From Onthophagus taurus (taxonomy: Eukaryota > Arthropoda > Insecta > Coleoptera > Scarabaeidae), in assembly GCF_036711975.1 (NCBI RefSeq), contig NC_091968.1, positions 3,472,001 to 3,536,000 on the forward strand: DNA of 64,000 bases, in the 5' to 3' direction. The notes under the pieces are model-generated. The model saw only the letters and a program-made list of their open reading frames with translations, searched no databases and was not told the origin of the DNA. Shown here piece by piece: positions 35,701 to 43,400 of the stretch; positions within the stretch are counted from its first letter, which is position 1, and each line of letters begins with the position of its first letter. A program made the position numbers and the translations under genes.

Positions 35701-38005
35701 TATGAGGATGCTTGGAGGACAGTTAGGACTAACCAATTTGGTTAAGAGTTTAGGTCTTATTATTGATGATCAGCTTGCGTTTGGTGAACATATTAATTTA
35801 TTATGTAGGCGTGCTTATGGTTCCCTAAGAAGGCTTGACTGTAGTAAGATATTTTTATCGCAGGGTTTGAAACGACTCCTTTGTGATTCTCTTGTATTGT
35901 CTCACTTTCATTATTGTGATGTTGTATTTGGTTCATGTTTATCCCAGGAGAGTTTAAGAAGGGTTCAGGTTGTGCAGAATTCGTGTCTTCGTTTTATATA
36001 GATTTGTTATCTAGTGACTGGCTGAATATGCGACAGAGGGTTGTGGTTCACTACTTGTCTTTCATCTACGATCTTATTACATCCGTTCAGGACGGATGTT
36101 CATAAATTGAATCTGCGGCACAGCTTTTGTTTAAACATTCCTTCGCATAAGTCTTCAAAATTCAAGTGTTCATTTTCGTACCAGGTAGCTCGTTTTTGGA
36201 ATTTGATACAAGGCAAAAATTATCACCATATTGAATGATTTTGGCTGTAATCCCCAGGCGCTCATGAAAATCGATGGAATAAATATTGAAAAGTACCGGG
36301 CTAAGAATAGAGAAATTACCTCTATGATCTCGGACATAAATATCTCGATCGCGTAAGATGTTTACAATCTACGTGCCACTTTAGCTGGAAGTCCCAGGAG
36401 TTCATCTTTTGCTCCCATAAGTCCAGGTTTACCGAATTGTATGCGCTTTTCAAATCAAGAAATAAACAGGCGCAATATTGATTTTTTGAGAAAGCAAGTT
36501 AAAGCTCGGTAACCAAATCTGCTACTGCGTCCAGCGAACTAAATGGTTTTCTGAAGCCATATTGTTGACAAGGCAGGATGTTATTTTGATCTAGCCACCA
36601 TTTTTTATATATAGCCTTTTGAATTCCTTGACATAATTATCTGTAGCCCACATCTCATTATAAATACCCAATAAAAAATTTGTCCTTTACATGTCCCTGC
36701 TCTGTATCGGTTCTTATGTGAATCACCCTGTATTTATTCTTATAATAATACCAATAATAGAACCAGAAAACATGTTTTTTTTTTTAATTCTCTCTAATTC
36801 TTTTCTGTCACTTTTTCATTGATGCGCCGAGGAGCGTGGCTCTCGGTTGCAAAAGAGGTTTAGCGTTCCATATAATTTTGAGAAATCTACTAGGCTCAGT
36901 TAAATTTTAGCTTTAGCATTTTGGCCTAACTGGATAATTTTCCTATTGCCTTAGCGAATAAAAATGTTAAAATGCTTAATGATATAACATTCACGGTGGA
37001 CTATTGCTTTACTCCTGACTTGTGTATGGATCTTCTCGTCTATGTCTATACATAACGACATAAATGAAACTTGAAATTGGTGAAATAACTTGTTGTACTT
37101 AACATTATGGTGGAACATGTTTTCTATTTCTGTTTCAATCAATTGTATAAAAATTGATTCATACCATTAACATACTCAGTTTTCAAAGATAAATAACCAA
37201 AATTATCTGTTTTTCAGTGATGGAATATGGATTATTTGTCTTTTTTAGTGCAGCAGTTCCGGTACTTCCACTTCTTGTATTACTAAACAACATCGTTGAA
37301 ATAAGAATAACCGCAAGGGCACTTCTTCGCAAATCAAGAAGAAACATTCCAAAACCTGTCGTTGGTTTAGGCGCATGGAATAATGTTTTAAGAATCATAA
37401 CAAGATTGTGCTACCTTATAAGTGTAAAAAACACAAAAAATCTCAATTACTTTTTTCTAATAGTACATTTTCTTCAGGGTACAATAATATGTTTTACATC
37501 ATTTCTCATTAATCGGGGCGTCTACTACGTCAATAACGAATATTCAATGGAAGGATTTATAAATCAATCCTTAACGGGTAAATATTATAATCCAACAAAT
37601 ACCATATTAATATCATTTTTTACTGCAGCTTTTTCAGTTTATGATTTTAACAGCGAAATGAAGCAAAATTTATTAAGCAAATTTCCAGATGTGACAGTTT
37701 GTTATTTTAACGGATTGAAAAACGATTTTAACACTACACATCCTTATCAACATGGTTTTAAATATTATCACCTTGTTGGGATAAAATTCATAATAGCTGT
37801 AATTTATGTGGTAAAATTAAAACTCATTATTAACTTATTTTTATTATACTTAGTTTATTTTTAGCACGTCGTTTATTTTTTGAGCAGCATTGTAACGTTT
37901 TATATACCTAAAGTACCAAGTGAAATTGCGGAGAGTATAGCTTACGATGTTAAAGCAAAAAGAACCGAGGAAATGGAAAAACTAACTGTAGGAAACAGTG
38001 TATAA
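17763..38005 (+). CDS. Anoctamin (TMEM16) family protein, paralog 2
   Basis: About 810 residues from 13 exons: 17763-18124, 18176-18386, 18434-18645, 29438-29595, 29643-29733, 29787-29916, 29970-30134, 30192-30508, 30575-30732, 37218-37423, 37478-37577, 37629-37810, 37865-38005. Intron positions and phases equal those of paralog 1. Two introns are huge (10.8 kb intron 3; 6.5 kb intron 9), yet joining across them restores frame exactly. Motifs: PEVKPPADFILVQK, TTTFTSAERIALISCVLERT, ILAKYWASW, YYGSEIAFFYAWLQFYT, CPSCTDKHC, YYLDNNYT, LFLELWSREE, CSPGVGC, NNIVEIRITARAL, and C-terminal YHLVGIKFIIAVIYV. Ca2+-site positions: helix 6 F and S, helix 7 A and D, helix 8 E629 and T633. An A/T-rich stretch with TATAAATATATATATATG precedes the start. 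Such long introns could reduce expression. Confidence 0.93.
19159..19672. mobile_element. MITE, CAGGGTGACATAG ends
   Basis: Terminal inverted repeats of about 54 bp begin CAGGGTGACATAGAAAAAAG and end with the complement. TA flanks both sides. The interior of about 400 bp has no coding signal. Confidence 0.88.
19685..20830. repeat. 154-bp tandem repeat
   Basis: TTTTGAGGTTAT recurs at about 19690, 19993, 20147, 20301, 20454 and 20680, with a base spacing of 153-154 bp. Units share TTAACAATATTTGTT, CAGGAACAGTGTTTGT and CACTGAACAGTATGCT. The last unit runs into a stretch that is the inverted partner of 19030-19075 (GAGTGGAGGGGGGAAATCG). Confidence 0.85.
21009..21592 (+). pseudogene. Tc1/mariner-like DDE transposase remnant
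   Basis: The N-terminal part reads MFSCSYQKFQQKYPDTKISH and LMKKILETGSVLSIKRQTK, a helix-turn-helix segment of insect DUF4817-type transposases. The middle, with the first two catalytic Asp residues, is missing. The C-terminal part reads SPDLTIMDFYFWERLKQMFY and ends RLQMCAELGGN, the usual third-acid block and tail. Two frames and stops separate the parts. Confidence 0.75.
21931..22016. repeat. Small hairpin element
   Basis: TATTCAACTTGCGTATAATGG and the near complement CCATTATACGCTTGTTGAATA enclose a loop of about 20 bp beyond the pairing TGTTACCCA/TGGGTAAC. It folds on itself almost entirely. It is either a very short MITE or a decayed one. Confidence 0.65.
22245..22385. repeat. Mini inverted-repeat element inside the right TIR
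   Basis: TTACTACCATCTTCTGGTTAA and TTAACTAAAAGATGGTAGTAA form inverted ends. The piece interrupts the right arm of the 18798-22487 element relative to its left arm, so it inserted later. Confidence 0.6.
22630..23012. repeat. CTAG-rich palindrome satellite, left fragment
   Basis: Units of the type ACTAGAACTAACACTAGACC, TTCGGGTTTAGCCGTC and their complements. The array is cut by the Penelope insertion; the matching part continues at about 27876. Confidence 0.85.
23072..23117 (-). ncRNA. Hammerhead ribozyme motif of left Penelope copy
   Basis: Read on the minus strand: stem I GTGC, core CTGATGA, stem II around a short loop ending CTC, core GAAA, short stem III TACGTA, then ATA and stem I partner GCAC. 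This is the type I hammerhead with minimal stem III known from the pseudo-LTRs of Penelope-like elements. All core bases are present. Confidence 0.8.
23400..23995 (-). pseudogene. Penelope-like ORF, C-terminal part (left copy)
   Basis: The minus strand carries the end of the reverse transcriptase thumb, the linker and the GIY-YIG endonuclease region (GVYELRCNECEYFHIGQTGR-type text near 23690-23740), ending near 23430. It is the inverted partner of about 24900-25330. The 5' half is absent. Confidence 0.75.
24075..25331 (+). pseudogene. Penelope-like RT and GIY-YIG endonuclease (right copy, frameshifted)
   Basis: Reads FISFNIKNLYTNIPINSTIS (first catalytic Asp replaced: the family has FD.K/VNLYTN, here FNIKNLYTN), GLPMGSPISGILADIY, then after a frameshift FYCRYVDDIFVI (catalytic YVDD), LEKDGQLNFLDLNI, and after further breaks GVYELRCNECEHFHIGQTG from the GIY-YIG nuclease. 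Upstream RT sequence is missing (5' truncation). Penelope elements use this EN-RT pair for target-primed insertion. This copy is dead. Confidence 0.88.
25577..26566. mobile_element. Insertion of about 1 kb of unknown type in the Penelope 3' region
   Basis: Defined by comparison: the left Penelope copy has GGTAAATATTAATTAATTTC, while the right copy splits this after GGTAAATATTA and resumes at ATTAATTTC. The inserted DNA starts TTTTCCGTCGACCGTG. It includes a near-perfect palindrome ATTACAGCATCGGATGCTG at about 26364 and inverted TTTTTTGTAATTCGCG/CGAATTACAAAAAA at about 26003 and 26438. No convincing ORF. Confidence 0.65.
26582..27712. mobile_element. Large foldback element, TA target, arms of about 500 bp
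   Basis: Ends CAGGATGTATCTGAATGACT and, complemented, CAGGGTGTATCTGAATGACT. Inverted homology runs almost to the centre (AAAACCACTGATATTTAAAC-type text meets its complement near 27140-27180). The left Penelope copy shows the empty site CTTATATAACTT; here it is CTTATA, element, TATAACTT, that is, a TA duplication. Confidence 0.92.
27744..27790 (+). ncRNA. Hammerhead ribozyme motif of right Penelope copy
   Basis: GTCGTGC, CTGATGA, stem II GAGC/GCTC around TTATA, GAAA, TACGTATA, then ACAC. The core is intact. Stem I has one mismatch (ACAC instead of the GCAC seen in the left copy). Orientation matches the right copy's coding strand, as expected for a 3' pseudo-LTR. Confidence 0.78.
27876..28258. 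repeat. CTAG-rich palindrome satellite, right fragment
   Basis: Repeated ACTAGAACTAACACTAGACC, TTCGGGTTTAGCAGTC and complements. It continues the array interrupted at 23012. Confidence 0.85.
28311..29150 (-). pseudogene. Ty1/copia polyprotein fragment (RT end and RNase H)
   Basis: The minus strand reads PINAGQCIYTSNEEEPLLVA then IYVDDIIIACKN (RT active site YVDD), CFEMKDLGKIHYCIGLEF, SLIGSLMYASIGTRPDITF, RVLRYLKGT, CYTDADWGSSIDDRRSYTGY and ALSSTEAEYMSL (RNase H). Gag, protease, integrase and most of RT are absent, and no LTR was found. It is a truncated copia fragment in intron 3 of paralog 2. The remaining 238-codon frame is open. Confidence 0.9.
31015..31205 (-). pseudogene. piggyBac-like transposase C-terminal remnant
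   Basis: The minus strand reads SDFRRSVDTGLINKYSN, then RKCCSASSKERGSCENCSAK and KCTACN: a spaced set of cysteines like the zinc-binding tail after the DDD domain of piggyBac transposases. The core of the same transposase lies at about 33345-33670. The 190-bp satellite sits between the two, in the same orientation. Confidence 0.65.
31206..33345. repeat. 190-bp satellite array, block 2
   Basis: About 11 monomers with CGTATAACCTAAAAGTG at 31411, 31601, 31791, 31981, 32171, 32361, 32551, 32741, 32931, about 33120 and 33310. Spacing is almost exactly 190 bp. Units are more uniform than in block 1 (AGAAAAATAATGTTGAAACA is shared by most). The right edge runs directly into piggyBac coding sequence: the unit starts just after codons for FVNYIISI. 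Confidence 0.96.
33346..33672 (-). pseudogene. piggyBac-like transposase core fragment
   Basis: The minus strand reads AVDESMIVFKERSSMKQFNL, MKPIKR, a stop, then YEGKSPETEKKLQTYGLGER, DHADQLRQVYAIDRCSKKWW and YRLFCGFTDIYFVNYIISI. These are hallmark blocks of the DDE_Tnp_1_7 (piggyBac) domain: the DESM.KFKGR..LKQ.MP.KP.KRG block and the D..R..Y...RK.KKWW block. There are stops and frameshifts. The N-terminal third is not found. Confidence 0.88.
33695..36237 (+). pseudogene. Degenerate CR1/Jockey-type LINE (endonuclease and RT)
   Basis: In order: endonuclease start VEHLNARSVMAHFSELSDYL and VFETWLN; DLREVVEVPTRISGTSVSLL and LDLIF (endonuclease middle); linker with LPWITANIKKMIAFRESVL; RT from SDDISLDMVRLCCPRILNVL through AWKCGLVTPVPKTK, TILPVLSKVLEKI, LPDKQSGFRSQYNCATALL, HLYADDSQLYLDL-type catalytic block near 35515, then the C-terminal region to 36237 (FHYCDVVFGSCLSQESLRRV). 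At least seven frame changes. It is almost full length, but dead. Confidence 0.85.
36240..36660 (-). pseudogene. Second LINE RT fragment, opposite strand
   Basis: Minus-strand pieces in shifting frames: LDLKSAYNSVNLDLW-like text near 36420-36440, DREIYVRDHRGNFSILSP and VLFNIYSIDFHERLG near 36250-36350. The set resembles the palm region of an RTE/Outcast-like or related non-LTR reverse transcriptase. It is strongly decayed, so only the class is given. Confidence 0.6.
36731..37217. other. End of intron 9, no recognised feature
   Basis: About 490 bp of A/T-rich sequence with a T12 tract near 36780. I see no ORF with family motifs and no inverted repeat. It ends in the acceptor TTTTTCAG of exon 10. 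Confidence 0.6.
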
Positions 38006-38054
38006 GATCAACCATAACTAATATTTATATAATTTCATTCATTGTTGAATATTC

Positions 38055-38060
38055 AATAAA
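38055..38060 (+). terminator. Poly(A) signal of paralog 2
   Basis: AATAAA about 50 bp after the TAA stop, in TTCAATAAACTTTAATG. Confidence 0.65.
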
Positions 38061-38149
38061 CTTTAATGATTTTAATTGGAATGTTTCATCATCGTAAAGA
38101 AAGTGTTACTTAAGATATAATGTGATAATTTTGGTGTTACCGATAAGGT

Positions 38150-38400
38150 GCGTTTAAACTAGTGATTTTACGAAAAGCCGAATACCGGATATTCAGCATC
38201 CTATTTGGCCGGATATCCGGTTATCCGGCATATCTATTCGGCTATTACGGTTATAATTTCTGGTGCATTTCTGAAGTGATACCCTATATTGCCACATTAT
38301 TGCGATATTTGAATAAAAATGAAATTAATACGAAAGCTGATAAGATATGTGACCTTATTTGGATTCAAGATACAAAATGAACTTTTTTGATGCTGATTTA
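38150..38400. other. Stretch with CCGGATATCCGG motifs, unclassified
   Basis: Contains AGCCGAATACCGGATATTCA, GGCCGGATATCCGGTTATCC and TATTCGGCT, an interrupted inverted repeat. A similar TTGCCGGATATCCG marks the right edge of satellite block 1 near 3182. The motif therefore borders the 363-bp satellite on the left here and on the right there. It may be the terminus of a transposon that carried the satellite. The 72-codon frame here has no recognised domain. Confidence 0.5.
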
Positions 38401-40013
38401 TCTAATGAAGCCACTCTAACAAGCGGATACTTTAATTAATAATTGGTGATATTTCTACCTGGATCCTTCAAGAAGTGAATTTTATAGCGAATTTTGAAAA
38501 TTATCGATGAAAATTGTTTTCACATAAACTAAAAGCTTTTTTTCTAGACGGGTTGGTTTTTTGGAAAGAGGACACTTTTATTAGCATTTTGGGAAATTTT
38601 CATACTCATATTCCAAGACATCGATTTTATACGAATTTTTAAAACTTAATCGGCGAAAATTGCAAAAATCGAAAAAATTGTCGATCATTTCAAAAAATTA
38701 TATCTCAAAAACTAAAAGCGATTTTTCAAAACGGCTTGTTGCATTAAAAAGAGGATACTGTAATTAATAATTGGTGATATTTCCACAAGGATCCTTCAAG
38801 AAATGAATTTTATAGCGAATTTTGAAAATTATTGATGAAAATTGCAACATCGAAAATTTTATCAAAACTTCAAAAATTTATTTCTCAAAAACTAAAAGCG
38901 TTTTTTCAAAACGGCTGGTTGCATTAAAAAGAGAATATTTTAATTAATAATTGGTGATATTTCCACAAGGATCCTTCAAGAAATTAATTTTATAGCGAAT
39001 TTTGAAGGTTATCGATGAAAATTGTAACATCGAAAATTTTATCAAAACTTCAAATATTGTTTTCTCAAAAACTAAAAGTTATTTTTCAAAACGTGTTGGT
39101 TCATTGGAAAGAGGACACTTTTATTAACATTTCGGGAAATTTTCATACTCATATTCCAAGAAATGGATTTTATACGAATTTTTAAATCTTAATCCGCGAA
39201 AATTGCAAAATTCGAAAAAATTTTCGATCATTTCAAAAATTTATTTCTCAAAAACTAAAAGCGTTTTTTCAAAACGGCTGGTTGCATTAAAAAGAGAATA
39301 TTTTAATTAATAATTGGTGATATTTCCACAAGGATCCTTCAAGAAATTAATTTTATAGCGAATTTTGAAGGTTATCGATGAAAATTATAACATCGAAAAT
39401 TTTATCAAAACTTCAAATATTGTTTTCTTAAAAACTAAAAGTTATTTTTCAAAACGTGTTGGCTCATTGGAAAGAGGACACTTTTATTAACATTTTGGGA
39501 AATTTTCATACTCATATTGAAAGACATCGATTTTATACGAATTTTTAAAGCTTTATCGACGAAAATTGCAAAATTCGAAAAGAATGTCGATCATTTCAAA
39601 AAATTATTTCTCAAAAACTAAAAGCGATTTTTCAAAACGGCTTGTTGCATTAAAAAGAGGATACTCTAATTAATAATTGGTGATATTTCCACAAGGATCC
39701 TTCAAGAAATGAATTTTATAGCGAATTTTGAAAATTATCGATGAAAATTGCAACATCGAAAATTTTATCAAAACTCCAAATATTGTTTTCTCAAAAACTA
39801 AAAGGTATTTTTCAAAACGGGTTGGTTCATTGGAAAAAAGACACTTTTATTAACACTTTGGGACATTTTTATACTCATATTCCAAGAAATCGATTTTATA
39901 CGAATTTTTAAAACTTAATCGGCGAAAATTGCAAAATTCGAAAAAATTGTCGTTCATTTGAAAAATTTATTTCTCAAGAATTGAAAGTAATTTTTCAAAA
40001 CGGCTTTTTGCAT
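38401..40013. repeat. 363-bp dimeric satellite array, block 2
   Basis: Unit starts at 38463, 38791, 38971, 39334 and 39697. Spacings are 328, 180, 363 and 363 bp. The 180-bp step is a single half unit, which confirms that the 363-bp unit is a dimer of monomers of about 181 bp. Otherwise the sequence is the same as at 1-3178. It ends about 430 bp before the start of paralog 3. Confidence 0.95.
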
Positions 40014-40444
40014 GTCAATTCTGTGGTTGATAGTGCTTCGTTATGTCCGATTCTGACACCAATATTATAGATGCAAGTGTTGCATTTATTATTTTGTCTC
40101 AAACGTTTAAGAAGAAATTGAGAAGAGAACGATTTAAGAAGAGATATTTATTTAAAATAATTTATTTCTTAATGTCCAAAGAATCAATAAGGGGTTATGT
40201 TTAGGAGAGTTTGTATCACATGTATGTAGTTGTATGTATCCTTGTTTATAAATGAACCAAATCGTTTTTGATACCAAATATGCAAAGCTACAATTTGTTA
40301 TACATAGTCTGTGTAATGTGTAACTTTTAAGAAAGACATCAACTGACATCAACTAATAAAATTGACAAATATTTCAATGTCACAGAAAATGATGATTTGT
40401 TACAATAAAAAGAAATTTTAAAGAGAAAGGATTATTAAAGAAAA
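40014..40444. other. Upstream region of paralog 3
   Basis: About 430 bp between the satellite and the ATG. I see no repeat or ORF of note and no TATA box I would defend. It must hold the promoter of paralog 3 unless an untranslated exon lies further upstream. Confidence 0.4.
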
Positions 40445-43400
40445 ATGGCTACTACTTCCAATCCTGGGACTACCGATAAAGCGAGTAAAGCTGGTGTAAC
40501 TTTTGAACCGGAAGTGAGACCGCCCGCCGATTTCATTTTGGTCCAAAAAACTGAAATATCTGACGCGCTCGTTTTTCAAACCAACCAGTTCCTGAAAAAT
40601 TTGAAAAAAGCCGGATTGATCATCGAAGTTGTTCCCGGAATCAAATATACCGATTGCATATTTATTAAGCTCACAGCTACCGATGAATCTTTAAACCATC
40701 TTGCTACGGTGCACGGTTTATTCCCAACGTATCATCGCGACAGATCGATTCCGAGTTACTCGAAATGGTTTAGTTTTTTTAAATCTAAGTTATCTTTAAA
40801 ACCAAAGCTTCAAGACCCGATGTTTCGGAGATGCAGGTTTTTTAATTTTCAAAATTTTAATCAAAACATTTTTAATTCTTTTTTTAGTAATTCTGTTAGA
40901 GGAGATATAAATACAACTTTTACAAGCGCCGAAAGAATCACGTTGATTAGCTGCGTTTTAGAAAGAACAAAATACGGTAGGCTAACGGATGAGTATGGTT
41001 TGGGGAATTTATTAGCGAACAAAAATTTTGACGATGCTTATCCTTTACATGATGGTCCACTGAAATGGAGTGAATCTGGACCTTTAAACGACAGACAAGT
41101 TAATTTTTTTTATTTATCTTATTTGCATTTATATTACCCCATCGGCATTTTTTTTTTTAATATTAGCTAAAAAAATATTTTACAGGTTTTAGCTGAATAT
41201 TGGGCGAGTTGGTATAAGTTTTATCAACTGCAACCGATTCATATTATTTATAAATATTATGGATCAGAAATAGCATTCTTTTACGCATGGTTGCAATTTT
41301 ATACGATCTTGGTGTTGATTCCAGCTTTTCTGGGATTATTCGCTATATGTATGTCTTATTGTGACCTAAATCATCCATTGCTCCATCCTGTTCGTAGAGT
41401 GTAAGTATAGTTATCATTTTAAATTAAGTAAATATAAATTATACAGGGTGGTCCATTTAACGTGAGACAAGCGATTATCTCGAAAATGATGTTTGTGAAA
41501 ACATGTATGTAAGTAAAACATGAATGAAAGTTGTTTTACCATATGACGATAACATTTTTTGACCTTGACTTTATTTTCAAGGTCATATGAAGGTCACGAC
41601 CAATTTGTTAAAAGACAGCCTATGTTTTTGATTGCAAAATCTTAATCTATGGATAAAAGTAAAATAATTATAATAAAAAAAAATTACCGTGTGGTTTTGC
41701 CAGTACGACGGCGAAACATCCTTTCTAGACAAAATTTAAATAATTCTTTTATTCAAATAGTTTTAAATATTGTTTATTTATACAAAAATGATTAAACTAT
41801 ACTATTAATCAACAACAAGTATAAAATTTATAATAAATGTTCAAATATTTCCCCACCCACTTCAATACATTTATTAACCCTTCTACTAAAACTTTCTTTA
41901 CATCTTAAAAGATTTTAAATGGGTAAAATCCATGTTGCAAGATTAAATTAAATAATTTAAATAAAGCAATACGATGTAAACTTCTTTCTTGCTATATTTT
42001 TATTCAATTCCTCGGTACCGGTTTTAACCTAATTAATAAGGTCATCATCAGCCGAATCTACATGACCAAGAAATCACAATTACAAAAATTCTTCAAATAA
42101 GTCAATCGATACGAAATTAAAAAGATAAAAAATAAAATTTATAATTAGAATTTTAACTTACGGTCAAATAAAAGTCTTTACAAAATGGAGACACGAAATA
42201 CACATGTAAACATTTAAAAAAAATATAAGTTATAACATTAAAATTTCCACACACAAAAATTTTATTAAATTAGAAATCTGCAATTCGAACATACATTGGA
42301 CGTAACAAGATATAAAGTGCAGTATAATAAGATCTCTGTTATAAAATAAACAGGTTTCAAAAGAATTTTAACAGACACAAATAACCTTTTAACGAAATAT
42401 ATAAAGAAAAAGAAGCCATAAAAACCCAAAAGAATTTAATATCTAACTGGTCGTTTTTAGTTTTAATTTCGTTTTAATTTTTTGTTTTTAGTATATTTAT
42501 TAATTTCCAGAGCTTCTAAAAGATCTAATTTAGAACCTTTGTTACATCTATGCAATAATTTTACATTATCAAAATCGATCTCGTGTTCTGTTTCAATTTT
42601 ACGTTTAAAAATATTAGAATTGGTTTTATTTTTATGTTCCATTATTCTATTTTTCAATTTTCGGCCAGTTTGCCCTATGTACATGTTATTACATTCAGAG
42701 CAGTTAATCTGATAAACGCCACTCACTTTATTAATGTTATAATTATTAAAGTGCAAGATTAATATTATATTTCTGAAAAATTCTTTTACCTGATGCTGTT
42801 ATAGAGTTAAAAGGAATGGGTTTATAGTTTTTAGGTTCATTATCTTTGGAAAATAAAGGATCATGTTTTATTCTAATTTTATTAATTAAATTTTTAATTA
42901 TTTTTTCAGGAAAATTATTATTTTTTGCTAGATCAAAGATGGGTAATTAAAAATTCGTTCGATAAAATACCTGAAACTCGCTTATTTATGAGATAAGGGG
43001 TGATTAGAATCATATGGAATTATTGTATCAACTGAACTAGGTTTTCTATAAATATTAAAATTCAATCTGTTTTCAATATAGCTTATTTTAAGATACAAAA
43101 AATTTACAACTTTATCATTTTCTAACTCAATGGTGAAGTTTAATTTATTGTGTAATTGGTTGAGATGTTTATGAAATTCGTCTAAAACACTAAGATTACC
43201 TTCCCATATACAAAAAACGTCATCCACATATCTTATCCATTTAACTATATGCTTTTTGAAAAGATTTTTGGTATTCATGATATGATGGTTTTCAAAATAG
43301 TCTAAAAATATATCGGCGAGTATGCCAGATAGAGGCATGCCATAAAAATGCAATAATTTTGTGTAACTATATGTTGTTTAAATAAATTTCTTCGGTTATT

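Larger units (their letters stand above)
30747..36730. mobile_element. TA-flanked TIR element filling intron 9 of paralog 2
   Basis: Left end CAGGGTGATTCACATAAGAA and right end with the complement. About 50 bp of near-identical inverted repeat (also ACATGTAGAGGAC / GTCCTTTACATGT). TA lies outside both ends. It starts 14 bp after exon 9. The interior is piggyBac pieces, the 190-bp satellite, a LINE and an RT fragment, so it has been heavily overwritten. Confidence 0.8.

Noticed and set aside
42005-42065. Hammerhead-like CTGATGA near the 3' end of the Penelope element in copy 3
   Set aside because: Stem II forms, but the GAAA core is AAAA and there is no proper cleavage triplet, so it is too decayed to annotate.
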